The notes under the pieces: generated by a model
Databases searched by the model: none
What the model saw: only the letters and a program-made list of their open reading frames with translations
What the model was told of the DNA's origin: nothing
Source: Gambelia wislizenii
Taxonomy: Eukaryota > Chordata > Lepidosauria > Squamata > Crotaphytidae
Length of the DNA stretch: 64,000 bases
Direction: 5' to 3'
NCBI GenBank assembly: GCA_030847615.1
Contig: JAUMIR010000001.1
Location: 443,974,687 to 444,038,686, forward strand
Shown: piece after piece, positions 32,601-42,000 of the stretch
How positions within the stretch are numbered: the stretch's first letter is position 1
Layout of the letters: each line of letters starts with the position of its first letter
Translations under genes and position numbers: made by a program

Positions 32601-35600
32601 ATAGAGAGCAAGGTATGCCTGAGGTCCTCACTAGATGGTGGTAGAAACTTTTGCTGATAAGCTGCCCCACTACCAGTACACCAATGACAGAGTTCAATAC
32701 TGTCAGTGAGAGTGTTGGGGAGGCTAAGGACCCACAGGATCCTAGGCCCTTTCAGTCATCTGGCACGCCCTCAAACAGAGCCTGAAACTATGCCAGCTTG
32801 AGAGCTGGTGTAGTGAATTCCAGAGCTTGGAAAATTGCAATACAACTTTCAAAAGCCTCTGGTAGCTATTTCAGCTAAGGGATTTAGGGAGCGGTGCTCT
32901 AAAAGAATAAGTTCTGGTAAATGTCTTCAACTGGAGGCAGTGGAAAGGGGAAACATTTGAAAATGGCCACCCTTCTCACCTTCTATCCCGGCCAATGTGA
33001 GCTGGCAAGACTTAGGAAATGGCATCTCCTCTACTTGGACCTCCCCATCCCCATTTTAGGAATTTCCATCAATACTGGAAATATCTCTCTTGTCTCCTTC
33101 ATTTTTATGGTATTCCTTCCAGTAGAAAGCAATCATATTTTAACGGAAGTGCCACTAGTGTCTTACAGATTCTTCTTGTTCCGCAACAAATCCCCCCCAC
33201 AAGCTAACTGTCCAAAATCACTGGACTGTAAACATGAAGCAGGAGAAAGAAGTAGGAGGTTAAAATTATTCATTTTACCTTTGTCTCCTGAAGTTTGCAA
33301 CGGAGATTAGATGTTCTCAGTTGGAATGGTTTATTATGAGTGGCTTCTTTGATTTCTCGTTTGCTTAGTGTATCTCTTTGGAATGCCCAGTAAAGTCCTT
33401 CAAAGTCAGGCACTGATGTGTTAATTCTTGGTTTAAAACTGAAGTTCTCCTGTAGAAAGCTCAGTTTTTGTTCCCTGTTTTTGGTGGCAATTCGGGATTC
33501 TTTCTTTCTTTGTCTATTGCCAAGCTCAATAGGTGCCCAGGAACTTTCCAGTAAATCCTTTGCTCTCATCTGAATACGGATTTTTCTTAGAAGTTCAGCT
33601 TCTGGGGATTAAAAGTACAAGCCATGAACATCTTAGAAACTCAGCTTCTGGGGATTAAAGCAATGAACATCCAGGCTTGGAAGAAGGTACAGTCATCCCT
33701 TCACATTCGCGGGGGTTAGGGGCAGACAACCCCCGCAAATGTGAAAAAAATGCAAATAAGAAATGAGCCTGCGGGCGAGGGGCTTTCCACCCCAGTCCCT
33801 TCCCAAGGCAGCGATGGGCTTCATGAGAAGCTCCTCGCTGCCTTGAGAAGGGACTGGGGTGGAGAGCAGGAGCGCCAATGGCTTTCCATCCCATATCCCA
33901 AGGCAGCGACGGGCTTCGTGAGAAGCCCCTCGCTGCCTTGGGAAAGGATGGGGTGGAGAGCGGGGGGGGGGGGCAGGCGGCTTTCCGCAAATAATTGAAA
34001 CTGCGAATGTGAAAGTCGCGAATGTGGAGGGGCAACTGTATGTTAATCTGGCTGATGTCACAGTAAAAAACTTCTGAGGAGATGTGCAAATTGGTGATTT
34101 AGGGGATGCTTTGTGGTTAACATGCGAAGTACTGGATTTTAGATTCTCTCAGTACTTGCTGCTGTGTTTCACAGGCTATTTGTCTGAGGTTATCATCATT
34201 GCCACCATCATTAACATCATGACCCTCCCCAACTTGAGAAGTCTGTGGTGTCTGTGTCCCTTTTTGCAATTAGTTACATTGGCTTGGGTTTTGTTATCAT
34301 CCACAATCTGTGTGGTATTAGAATAACAATAAAAACACAAGAAGTCAAGCTGCTGCTGAATGATGTGAGAAAGCTAACAATGGATTCATGTGCAGATTTT
34401 TGGGCTGCTGTTTATTGCACTTTCATTTCTATGCAACAGCTAGAATAGGGCATAAATGCTCACAAAGGGGGGCTTTTTTTCTTTAAACTCCTCTAGTCCC
34501 TCTCCTCAATCTAGCCTTGCTGCCCCTCACTCCAAAGCACCACCCACTGGGGATTTTCTCTTGCTCTGCTCCTGGGAGCGAGGTAGAGGAAAATCTCACT
34601 GTTATTTCCAGTGGGGAAAGTGGTCAATGTGGAATCCCACTGATATGTTCAATTTCTGATAAGTAACTGTGGGGTTTCCTCTGCAACCTGCTTCTATTCC
34701 CAATGTGGATGGCAACCTAAGTGGGGGGGACTACCAGTGCTATGTCCAGTCAGAGATTTCTCTGCTTGCCTCACTTACCTTTTCATGGGGAATGCAAGGG
34801 AAATGGGAGGAATCCCCTTATTATTTCCAATTGCAGATAATAAGGATTTCTGTCTCACCCCCACCCCCCCCCACCACAATCCAGTGAGGGTGTGAGACGA
34901 AACTTTTCCATACAAAAAGTGACAAGAGAAGTCTGTGTGGAGAAAGTAATGGGGAACAGAGAAGGAATTGGGCCAAATTATATGATATGAGAGGACTGAG
35001 GCATCCCTCTTCTAGTCCCAGAGAAGACTTCCCCACACTTACTTTATTAAATAGAACTATGTAACTAAAGGGCAAAACTGGTGTGAAGAATGGTAAAGCT
35101 GCCATTTAACTATATCACTGAGGGTCAGAAGAGGATATTTTTAAAAAACCACCACCTTTCAGTTGTCTGTACAAATTGTAAGCAGAAGACTCTGGGGTAT
35201 AGTTGTTGTTTGCACACCTATCCAATCTCTTTTCATCCTTTATTAATTAATGGAGGTAAGTAATAATTTCTTAGCTCAAAGCCTCAAATCCTGTAATCAT
35301 CCAGATTACCAATACTGTAGAAAATTCCCTTTTAATTTGTATAGTCAAATCAGTTTGTGTGCTGTGAACCAAGAGACTGGCTTTTACTAATTCCACTACT
35401 CCATCATACTTATTCTTACATTAGATTCTTTTGTAATGTGGCCAGTTCTTTTTCTCCCACAGAGGAAGGGTACACATTAAAAACCTACTACAACGTGTTG
35501 TTAAAATAGTCAGACACAAATCTTTCTCTGGAACACACACTAACCTCTTTACCTTTCATTTTATCCCCAAACATGGGTTCAAAAGTGGACTTAGGGATCT

Positions 35601-38539
35601 TCTTCTTGGCTTCTGGTGCTGTTTTGTTAGCAGGACCCATTATGTCCAGAACCTTCTGGCGGATGGTCTCCTTTCTCTTTTCTTCTTTTTCCTGAAAGCT
35701 GAAGGGTTTTTGCATAGAAAGGAGCAGCTCCCTTCTCTTCTGTGTTTCCACTTGTCTACGAATTTCATTCTTTTCCATGATTTCCTGGTAGAGAGGCAAA
35801 TAGATGTGTGCAGGGACAGGTTGGGCCCTGAACTGCTTCTGGCATTCGGCTTCTTCTTGGCTTTGTCTTTTGTATGTTGCTGTCTCAAGTTCAAGCAATG
35901 CGCGTGATTTTAACAACTGAGATTTTTTGTGAGCTTCTCGCAATGTCATTTTGAAGGGTTGAGGGATTGTGATAGAGGAGATCCAAGTAGCTGAGGCACT
36001 CTTTTGTTTTGAAAAAGACTGTGGAGGTAAATAGTAATTACGCTCATCTTCTGAGCTATCTAATGTGAGGTCAGTCAAAGAGTTGAACCTCCTTATATTC
36101 CCAGACCTGAGGATAAGGCACAAAGGTAAAGTGAAAGATTATATTTGAGAATGTTTTACTCTGAATAAAAAAAATAATTTTGTCTATCTTTAGCAGACAC
36201 TTGCATACTAAGGAGGACTTTCAAGCCTACTGCATTATTTTATTAGCTGTAATGTAACAGCACTCAAGTCTATAGTAAAAATATTACAGCTCTAGGGAAA
36301 CATTGTACAGACTTTACCTTTATCTCCCTGATACAACCTGTTAATACTATGGAGAAAAAATTACAGCACTACATTTTACCTTAAAGCTTCACTGTAGTTT
36401 GTCGACAACATAACTCTTCCATTGTCCTGGAAAAATTCTTCCACTTCCTTTTCTTCCTTAGATGGTTTGTGAGTGTTCTTCAGCTTCATCTGGTACATAA
36501 GACCTAGTTCTAGCAAATGCTGTCTGTTTTTTCTTTTAAGGTTTTGAAGTGAGTCATAAAGCCCCCTATCAGAACTTGAGGAAGGTACTGCGTCTTCATC
36601 TGACTGGAGAAAATCCAGCAGCTCACTTTTGTTAGGCAGACTAACATTACCAACTTGTTCCACATCTGATTCAGAATCTGACTGTCCTTTAACTGGAAAA
36701 ACCTGGGCCAATCGGAACAGGAAGACAAAGACATCAAACATAAAAAAGATTTTCAAAAAGAAACATTCATTGCAAATATACCACTTTCTCTACAAAATGG
36801 TTCAACTTTGATCATGAACTTCAATTTTTCAACAAGCCAATCTGACATGGTATGTTAGCCCCTTTAATGCTGTAATTAACTTGCAAATAAACATGCATGT
36901 AAGGATTGGACTGCATAAAAGTGAATGTTATTTGGGACAAAATGTAGTTTTAGATTATGGATGTCCTGTTTCTTTTGTTTTTGATTGGAATCATGTTTTT
37001 TAGTTGTTTGGGGAAGCTTTCAGGGGGTTTTTTTGTTTTGTTTTAGGAAAAGGTGTGTAAGATACAGTGGGCACCTGCTATCCGCTGGGGTTTGGTTCCA
37101 GGACCCCCTGTGGATACCAAAATCCATGGATGTTCAAGTCCCATTATATACAATGGCACAGTAAATGGTGTCCCTTATATAAAATGGCAAAATCAAAGTT
37201 TGCTTTTTGGATTTTTTTGAGGGGGAGGGGAATATTATCAAGCCTTGGATGGTTGAATCCGTGGATGCAGAATCGTGGATATGGAGTGCCAACTGTATTT
37301 AAAAATCATCAGAGGTCTACCAATACTATTATTAAAACATCTTATAGTCACTTTCTTCTCATGATGTCTTACATAAAAATTATAGTGATGATTCCAGCAT
37401 CAATTATTAGTATTTCAGTTATTATTATTATATGCTCTGTGCGCATGTATGTGCCCTATGAATTTCATAGGGCTTTCTTAGGCAAAGAATATTCAAAAGT
37501 GGTTTTGCCAGTTCCTTCCTCTGAAATATAGCCTACAGTCTGCCATTTAAGTACTAACCAGATCTGACCCTGCTTAGCTTCCAAGATCAGACATGATCTG
37601 GTGCCTTTAGGGTATTTAGGTCATTATCTGTACTGCACTATTATAATTATCTGCATATGAAATCCAACTTTAATAGCTATTACACTAAGCCCTCCTTATC
37701 CACGGATTCCTTATCCAAGGATTCAACCAACCACGGCTTGAAAATATTTTTTAAAAAATCCAAATCAAACCTTGCTGTTCACCATTTTATATAAGGGATG
37801 CCATCCCTTATATAAGGGATTCACCATTTTATATAAGGGACGCCATTGTATATGCTGTGCTTTCTGCAACCGGACTTGTTTATCTCGATTGGCCTTTTTA
37901 GTCATCAGCGCGCTTGCAGAAAGTGGGGATGAGTCCTTCCTAAATCTTCATTTGTGAAGAAAAGCCAGAGAGAGAGAGTATATACAGTTGTCCCTTCATA
38001 TTTGCTGGGGTTTGGTTCCAGGACCCCTCCCCCGTGGATACTGAAATCCGTGAATACTCAAGTCCCATTATATACAATGGCATAGCAAAATGGTGTCCCT
38101 TATATAAGATGGCAAAATCAAGGTTTGCTTTTTGGATTATTATTTTTTAAAGAATATTTTCAAGCCGTGAATACTTAAATCCGTGGATACAAAATCCGTG
38201 GATACGGAAGACAACTGTAATGGGACTTGCGCATCCACGGATTTGGGTATCCACGGTGTGTGTGTGTGCCCTGGACCCAAACCCCAGCGGATACCAAGGG
38301 CGCGCTGTATTACAAATCTGGGCTGTGAGAGCGAGCCGATATTCTCCGGCGGTGCCAAGACCCTTCTCTCCCACCCCGCTTCCCTTCCAGCCCAGGGGGT
38401 GGGCAATGCTGCCACCTGGGGGCCCCCACAGACAACCCAAGGGCACCCAAGTGATCCTTTTCCCCGACTGCCACTGTCGGGTGAAGCCGCGTACCCGTCC
38501 CGTCCCTTCCGCGGCCCCCGGAGGCTCCGACACCGTCAT
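26427..38539 (-). CDS. FAM161B: FAM161B, centrosomal/ciliary FAM161-family protein (9 coding exons)
   Basis: Minus-strand joins, in order: 38539-38495, 36702-36380, 36106-35553, 33601-33279, 30893-30766, 30292-30125, 27844-27745, 27045-26912, 26604-26427. They give 650 codons plus TGA; human FAM161B is 647 aa. The UPF0564/FAM161 domain is clear: SSITIPQPFKMTLREAHKK, QFRAQPVPAHIYLPLYQEIM, KPFSFQEKEE, ELLRKIRIQMRA, NTLPVYITDAVRKRES, DPHKSLEEMY and RPYLFEQV. Charged coiled-coil-like segments dominate. FAM161B interacts with its paralogue FAM161A (retinitis pigmentosa 28) and with microtubule and centrosome proteins. The start MTVSEPPG parallels human MTVGRPEG. It is transcribed divergently from COQ6. 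Confidence 0.94.
26912..27045 (-). CDS. FAM161B: FAM161B exon 8
   Basis: Residues 548-592. RLFRETLQQFGLSEEFVRNK parallels human LDTLKQAGLEEDFVRNK. The acceptor is TTCTGTAG and the donor CAAAG|GTACAT, phase 2. Confidence 0.88.
27257..27487. mobile_element. pogo/Tigger-type MITE, TA-flanked
   Basis: It runs from cagttgtcccttcacatttg to aatgtggagggacaactg, flanked by TA, in FAM161B intron 7. An (AAT)n run lies just left of it. Confidence 0.8.
27745..27844 (-). CDS. FAM161B: FAM161B exon 7
   Basis: Residues 514-547. KRMKEYKKELDEMKMRVKNR, then PYLFEQVTK, nearly as human. It leaves in phase 0 at AAAG|GTAACT. Confidence 0.93.
28970..29212 (+). repeat. repeat, first copy (ccaggggtagc family)
   Basis: 'tccaggggtagctgtgttgg', 'ccaaccaaaaatgaacaaaa', 'gctccactggcttctccatc' and 'gtcaagatgttgtttttgct'. 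The same words recur at 29590-29890. Confidence 0.75.
29590..29890. repeat. second copy with a perfect 66-bp inverted repeat
   Basis: Arm 29639-29704 (acttcaaaaacccacaaaac ... gcaagctt) is the exact reverse complement of 29791-29856, with an 86-bp spacer. I checked the two arms base by base and found no mismatch. Confidence 0.85.
30125..30292 (-). CDS. FAM161B: FAM161B exon 6
   Basis: Residues 458-514, with SVNSRAKAMDPHKSLEEMYD as in human SVTLRAKAMDPHKSLEEVFK. The donor is CCG|GTCAGT. Confidence 0.93.
30766..30893 (-). CDS. FAM161B: FAM161B exon 5
   Basis: Residues 416-458. RSRSLTCLSSLSSNTLPVYI and TDAVRKRESAIK match human RSRSLSGLASLSANTLPVHI and TDATRKRESAVR. Confidence 0.93.
31390..32180 (-). 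mobile_element. CR1-type LINE 3' portion
   Basis: The minus frame shows the reverse-transcriptase tail ([58 protein letters not shown]). The plus-strand end has 'gaatctcttttcttgtaact'. It is longer than the other CR1 copies and carries stops. It lies in FAM161B intron 4. Confidence 0.8.
32181..33278. other. FAM161B intron 4, unassigned part
   Basis: No exon or named repeat. The open frame at 32921-33310 runs antisense into exon 4 and is not conserved. Confidence 0.5.
33279..33601 (-). CDS. FAM161B: FAM161B exon 4
   Basis: Residues 308-415. ELLRKIRIQMRAKDLLESSW, then FKPRINTSVPDFEGLYWAFQ and THNKPFQLRTSNLR, as in human. The acceptor AATCCCCAG is duplicated immediately upstream. The donor is AAAG|GTAAAA. 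Confidence 0.93.
33573..33665 (-). repeat. tandem duplication over the exon 4 acceptor
   Basis: On the plus strand, 'cttagaagttcagcttctgg' + 'ggattaaa' at 33576 recurs as 'cttagaaactcagcttctgg' + 'ggattaaa' at 33631. The spacing is about 55 bp, with 'catgaaca' or 'aatgaaca' following each. Confidence 0.85.
33690..34038. mobile_element. pogo/Tigger-type MITE with internal hairpins
   Basis: It runs from cagtcatcccttcacattcg to aatgtggaggggcaactg, flanked by TA. The interior twice carries an inverted pair around 'ccaaggcagcgacgggctt' and 'agcccctcgctgccttggg', so it is a palindrome within a palindrome. Confidence 0.75.
34039..35552. other. FAM161B intron 3, right part, unassigned
   Basis: No exon or nameable repeat seen. 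Confidence 0.5.
35553..36106 (-). CDS. FAM161B: FAM161B exon 3
   Basis: The largest exon, residues 123-307. It holds the start of the FAM161 domain (TWISSITIPQPFKMTLREAH; FRAQPVPAHIYLPLYQEIME; KPFSFQEKEEKRK). The acceptor is TCCTCAG and the donor AAAG|GTAAAG. Confidence 0.95.
36380..36702 (-). CDS. FAM161B: FAM161B exon 2
   Basis: Residues 16-123. VFPVKGQSDSESD begins it, like human IFPPESFADTEAG, and it is acidic and serine-rich with SLPNKSELLDFLQSDED. The acceptor is GGCCCAG and the donor TTAAG|GTAAAA. Confidence 0.9.
37065..37295. mobile_element. pogo/Tigger-type MITE, TA-flanked
   Basis: It runs from cagtgggcacctgctatccg to atatggagtgccaactg, in FAM161B intron 1. Confidence 0.75.
37440..37622 (-). 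mobile_element. 5S-rRNA-derived SINE, minus strand
   Basis: The right half (aagtactaaccagatctgac, cctgcttagcttccaagatc, agacatgatctgg) is the reverse complement of vertebrate 5S rRNA around its internal promoter. The left half is the SINE body (atgaatttcatagggctttc, gttccttcctctgaaata). It is a SINE3-like element. Confidence 0.8.
37689..37856. mobile_element. truncated pogo/Tigger-type MITE
   Basis: The left part is present (cttatccacggattcctta, ggattcaaccaaccacgg). The right part breaks into repeats of 'ccattttatataaggga'. It is cut off by the LINE tail that follows. Confidence 0.65.
37857..37978 (+). mobile_element. 3' tail of a Vingi/I-like LINE
   Basis: 'tgctttctgcaaccggactt' encodes the same C-terminal CCHC-like finger start (FCNRTCLSR) as the copy at 41100-41750. 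It ends in the same 'gaagaaaagccagagagag'. Only about 120 bp is present. Confidence 0.75.
37985..38217. mobile_element. pogo/Tigger-type MITE, TA-flanked
   Basis: It runs from cagttgtcccttcatatttg to gatacggaagacaactg. Confidence 0.8.
38220..38309. mobile_element. partial pogo/Tigger-type MITE at promoter edge
   Basis: 'catccacggatttgggtatc' and 'aaccccagcggataccaagg' + gcgcgctgta give one end of the element, interrupted by (GT)n. It abuts the CpG-rich promoter region. Confidence 0.55.
38495..38539 (-). CDS. FAM161B: FAM161B exon 1 (start codon)
   Basis: Residues 1-15, MTVSEPPGAAEGTGR, in phase 0 at GACGG|GTACGC. The resemblance to human MTVGRPEGAPGG and the position at the shared promoter support it. 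Confidence 0.8.
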
Positions 38540-38796
38540 CTCCCTTCCCTTCCCTCGAAGTACTCGGGCCCCCCAACCCCGCCCCGCCCCGCCCCGCCCC
38601 TAGAGCTCCAGCCAATAGGCGCTCTCCTTTTTTGTTGTCTCTTTCATCGTGACCAACGATCAACAAGGCCCCGCCTTCTCTCTCAGTATATGTGCTTCTT
38701 ATTGGTCAGGATCTGTTGGCCGCTCGCCGTTGTCAAGGTGATGGCGAATTCAGTTCCGGGTGCGAGCGGCGGCTCGAATGCGTCACTTCCGATATC
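38540..38796. promoter_or_regulatory. bidirectional FAM161B/COQ6 promoter
   Basis: Only 257 bp separates the two start codons. It contains four tandem GC boxes (cccgccccgccccgcccc, 38576-38600), a CCAAT box on plus (gccaatagg, 38610) and one on minus (attgg, 38701). A CRE/ETS-like cluster (gcgtcacttccg, 38780-38791) lies just before the COQ6 ATG. No TATA box is evident. The CpG-rich block is roughly 38300-39070. Confidence 0.85.
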
Positions 38797-39004
38797 ATGG
38801 CGGTGTTGGTGGCGGCGGCTGGCCGGGGCTTTGGGCCTCGTTGTCGGAAGGGTCTGTGCCGCCGCCTCCTCCTCCTCCTCCATCCCGGGCTTGCTGGGGC
38901 TCTGTTATGGCGGGGCTCCGTGAGGTCCAGCGGCTCGTCAGCGGTGTACGACGTGGTCGTGTCAGGGGGTGGCATGGTCGGGACCGCCATGGCTGCTGCA
39001 TTGG
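38797..39004 (+). CDS. COQ6: COQ6 exon 1 (presequence, FAD GxGxxG)
   Basis: Residues 1-70. The Arg-rich start is followed by [20 protein letters not shown]. The donor is TTGG|GTAGGA. Confidence 0.92.
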
Positions 39005-42000
39005 GTAGGAGGCTGGCCAGGGGGCTGGAGGGGCTTTGGCGGCGGGCCCCCTACCCGCGGCTGAGGTGTTTATGGGCAGCGAGATGCTCAGCGGGGTGTA
39101 GCATAAAAATTAAAATAAATCAGTATAAACGAGGACACCAAAGTACAGTATTTTAAAAACAAAAACAAACCTTAAATGGATTTACAATAAAAACTTATAA
39201 TAACAGGCTAGCCCCCCCATCCATTGTGGGGCCCATGTCAGGTGGCATGAGCAGCATCCATAGAAAGGCCTGGTTTTAAATCCAAAGAAACAAAACGGTG
39301 ATGCAGTGTCTGTTACAATAAACTTCTTTAAAATATTTTACAGACACTTCAAACAGCATATGTCATTTGGAATTTCTCCCCAGCTTCTGGATGTCAAAGA
39401 TCCACTGTTAAAAATTTTTGGATTGTGACTTACCTTCAGAAAACTCAGTATCCTACAATTTCACAGTATTGGGACTTTGGAAACTCAGTATTTCAGGTCT
39501 TAAATATAACAATTTACTTTGTAATTACATTGTTTAATTATATTTTTTATTGGAACTTCCCAATGCATTTACATATACATACCCGTACTCGTATTCTAAT
39601 ATATTCCAATATACTTTCCCATACATTCCAACACATTCCCACCACTTCCTGACTTTGTGTACATTCTACCATTCTACTTTCCCATATCATCTTTCTTGAT
39701 CTACATACTCACATCCTACCTTCCATTAAATTCCTTCCACACTTACTCTCAACTTTCTCACATACTTCTACTTTCTTCTACATACCATCATTCAAATTTC
39801 TGTCTCCCCTTGTTTCTCACCTGTTTGAGAACAGCTATTCTTGTGTATAGTTTTTTTTAAATCTCCCTTTGTCCTCATCTCTCCTAAGAGTTGGTGATAA
39901 ATTTTTGAGTGGGGTTTGTAACTGAATATAATAATTCATAATACATTGTAAAATTTTTTAAAAGAAATGTATTGTAACAGACATTGCATTACCATTTTGT
40001 TTCTTTGTATTTTGTGAAACCTTGCTGCTTGCTTCTGTTGTTGGTTTTAAATCCTGCAGAGTTTTAAATCCTCCTGATTTTAAATTCTGCAGGGCCCAGT
40101 TTTTACACTTGGTGATGGTCTAGGACAGTGGTTCTTAACCTTTTCTTTAGCAAGGACCCCCTTTAAATATCTTTTGTTGCAGCGCACTCCCAAGGCTTAA
40201 CTCAAGATTTGAAACAATAACAATAATACAATTACACCATCCATTAAACCTTCCCTCAAAGGCACTGGAGGGGATGGGAAGTCTTCTCCTGCTTCTTCCT
40301 GCAAGTTTGTGGCTGGAGCGGGTTGAAAGTCAACCAGCCTTTGCCTTGGCTCCTGTCACATGGCTGCTCCACATAAATGTTACTTGTAAAATATCTATAA
40401 GATGTGTTATTTAATACTAATTTCTTAGTGAGTTCAAGAGCCAGGTAGTAAGAGTTTCTGTAGTGTGTGTTTCCAAATGGAAAAGGGATCCTGCCTTGAC
40501 ATTTATGTATTTAAGGGAGAAGGGGTGCAAAAGGTAGGTTTATGACAAAAGACTTCCTTATAGTGTAGTATTCCCACAGCTTGTGATTAATTGCTTGTAG
40601 CAAGTAGTTAAAGGGTAGGTTGCTAAACCAAGGATTAGGTAACACTTTAATAACATATGGACTGCATGGCTCAACTGAAAACCTTATCATATCTGTTTCA
40701 TAAATTAAAATGGTTTAAATATACAATTTGGACTGGAAAGATAATACAGTAGGACTCCCGTATCCACTGATTCATTATCCATGGGACACAAAACAGCACA
40801 CCTACCGTAGAGTCTTTCTAGAAAATGTGTCCTCTCTAGCCATTTGCTAGGTCCTCCAAGGCAACTCTATAGTATTTTAAACCAGAAGTCTCATTATTTT
40901 CAATGCTGTTTGCTACTATCCACAGTTTTCGGTATCCATACCCCCCGCCCCAGAACCAATCCTCAGTGGATATGGGGTTCCTACTGTACTTATTTCTTAG
41001 TCTTTTCTCTTTTAGAATGTAATTTTTATGCATGAACATTATCCCTATATAAGTGTCCCAATTTGTCAAGGCTAATTAAGTTATCTAAAATACCTATAGA
41101 TTTGGAACACTATTACTTAGCATATTGTCTATTCTCCTTTATGGATGTGAAACATGGGTCACCTATCGCCCCCACTTACGACTCCTTGAACGCTTCCACC
41201 AGTGCTGTTTACGCACAATCCTAAATATACACTGGACTGACTATGTGACGAATGTTGCTGTCCTTGAGCAAGCAGGGATCACCAGCATTGAGGCCATGAT
41301 ATTGAGAACACAGCTGTGCTGGGCAAGGCATGTGTCTAGGATGGAGGACCATCGCCTCCCCAAAATAGTACTCTACGGTGAACTCGCCACGGGTCACCGT
41401 AAAAGGGGCGCTCCAAAAAAGCGATACAAAGACTCCCTGAAACAACTTCTCAGGCTTGGCCAAATTGATCACCAACAATGGTACGCCCTGGCCTCACATT
41501 GGGAGGCATGGAGACACCCTATCCACAGTGCTGCAGCCTTATTTGAGAACTCACACCGAACAAGTCTTGAAGAGAAACGGCAACGCAGAAAGAATCACAA
41601 CCCAGTAACATCACCCGAGGAAACCTTCTGCTTTGCTTTCTGCAACCGGACTTGTCTATCTCGGATTGGCCTTTTTAGTCATCAGCGTACTTGCAAGAAA
41701 CGCGGAATGAGTCCTTCCTGAATCTTCGTTTGCGAAGAAAAGCCAGAGAGAGACTTAGCATACTTACTGTAAAGAAAGTTCCATTCATCTTATTAGTTCT
41801 TATTTCTAAGTAAACATATTTAGGTTTGAGGTGTCGGTCATTCTTCCTTTAGAACATTCCATACACCTTGAATCTCTAATGGTTATTATTTAAAGGATCA
41901 AGGCTGTAGTGGGAAGTTGATGCAACTAGGAAGATTCTGAAACTCTAAGCCTTTTTATTTCTCAATTAGGCAATTAGAGTCTACAGCAGTGGTTCTTAAT

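Larger units (their letters stand above)
39005..41099. other. COQ6 intron 1, left part
   Basis: No exon. It contains a CT/CA-rich tract at about 39580-39830 and the two MITEs listed below. Confidence 0.5.

Noticed and set aside
38183..38923. 246-codon open frame across the CpG island
   Set aside because: A shadow of GC-rich sequence overlapping the promoter and COQ6 exon 1 in another frame.
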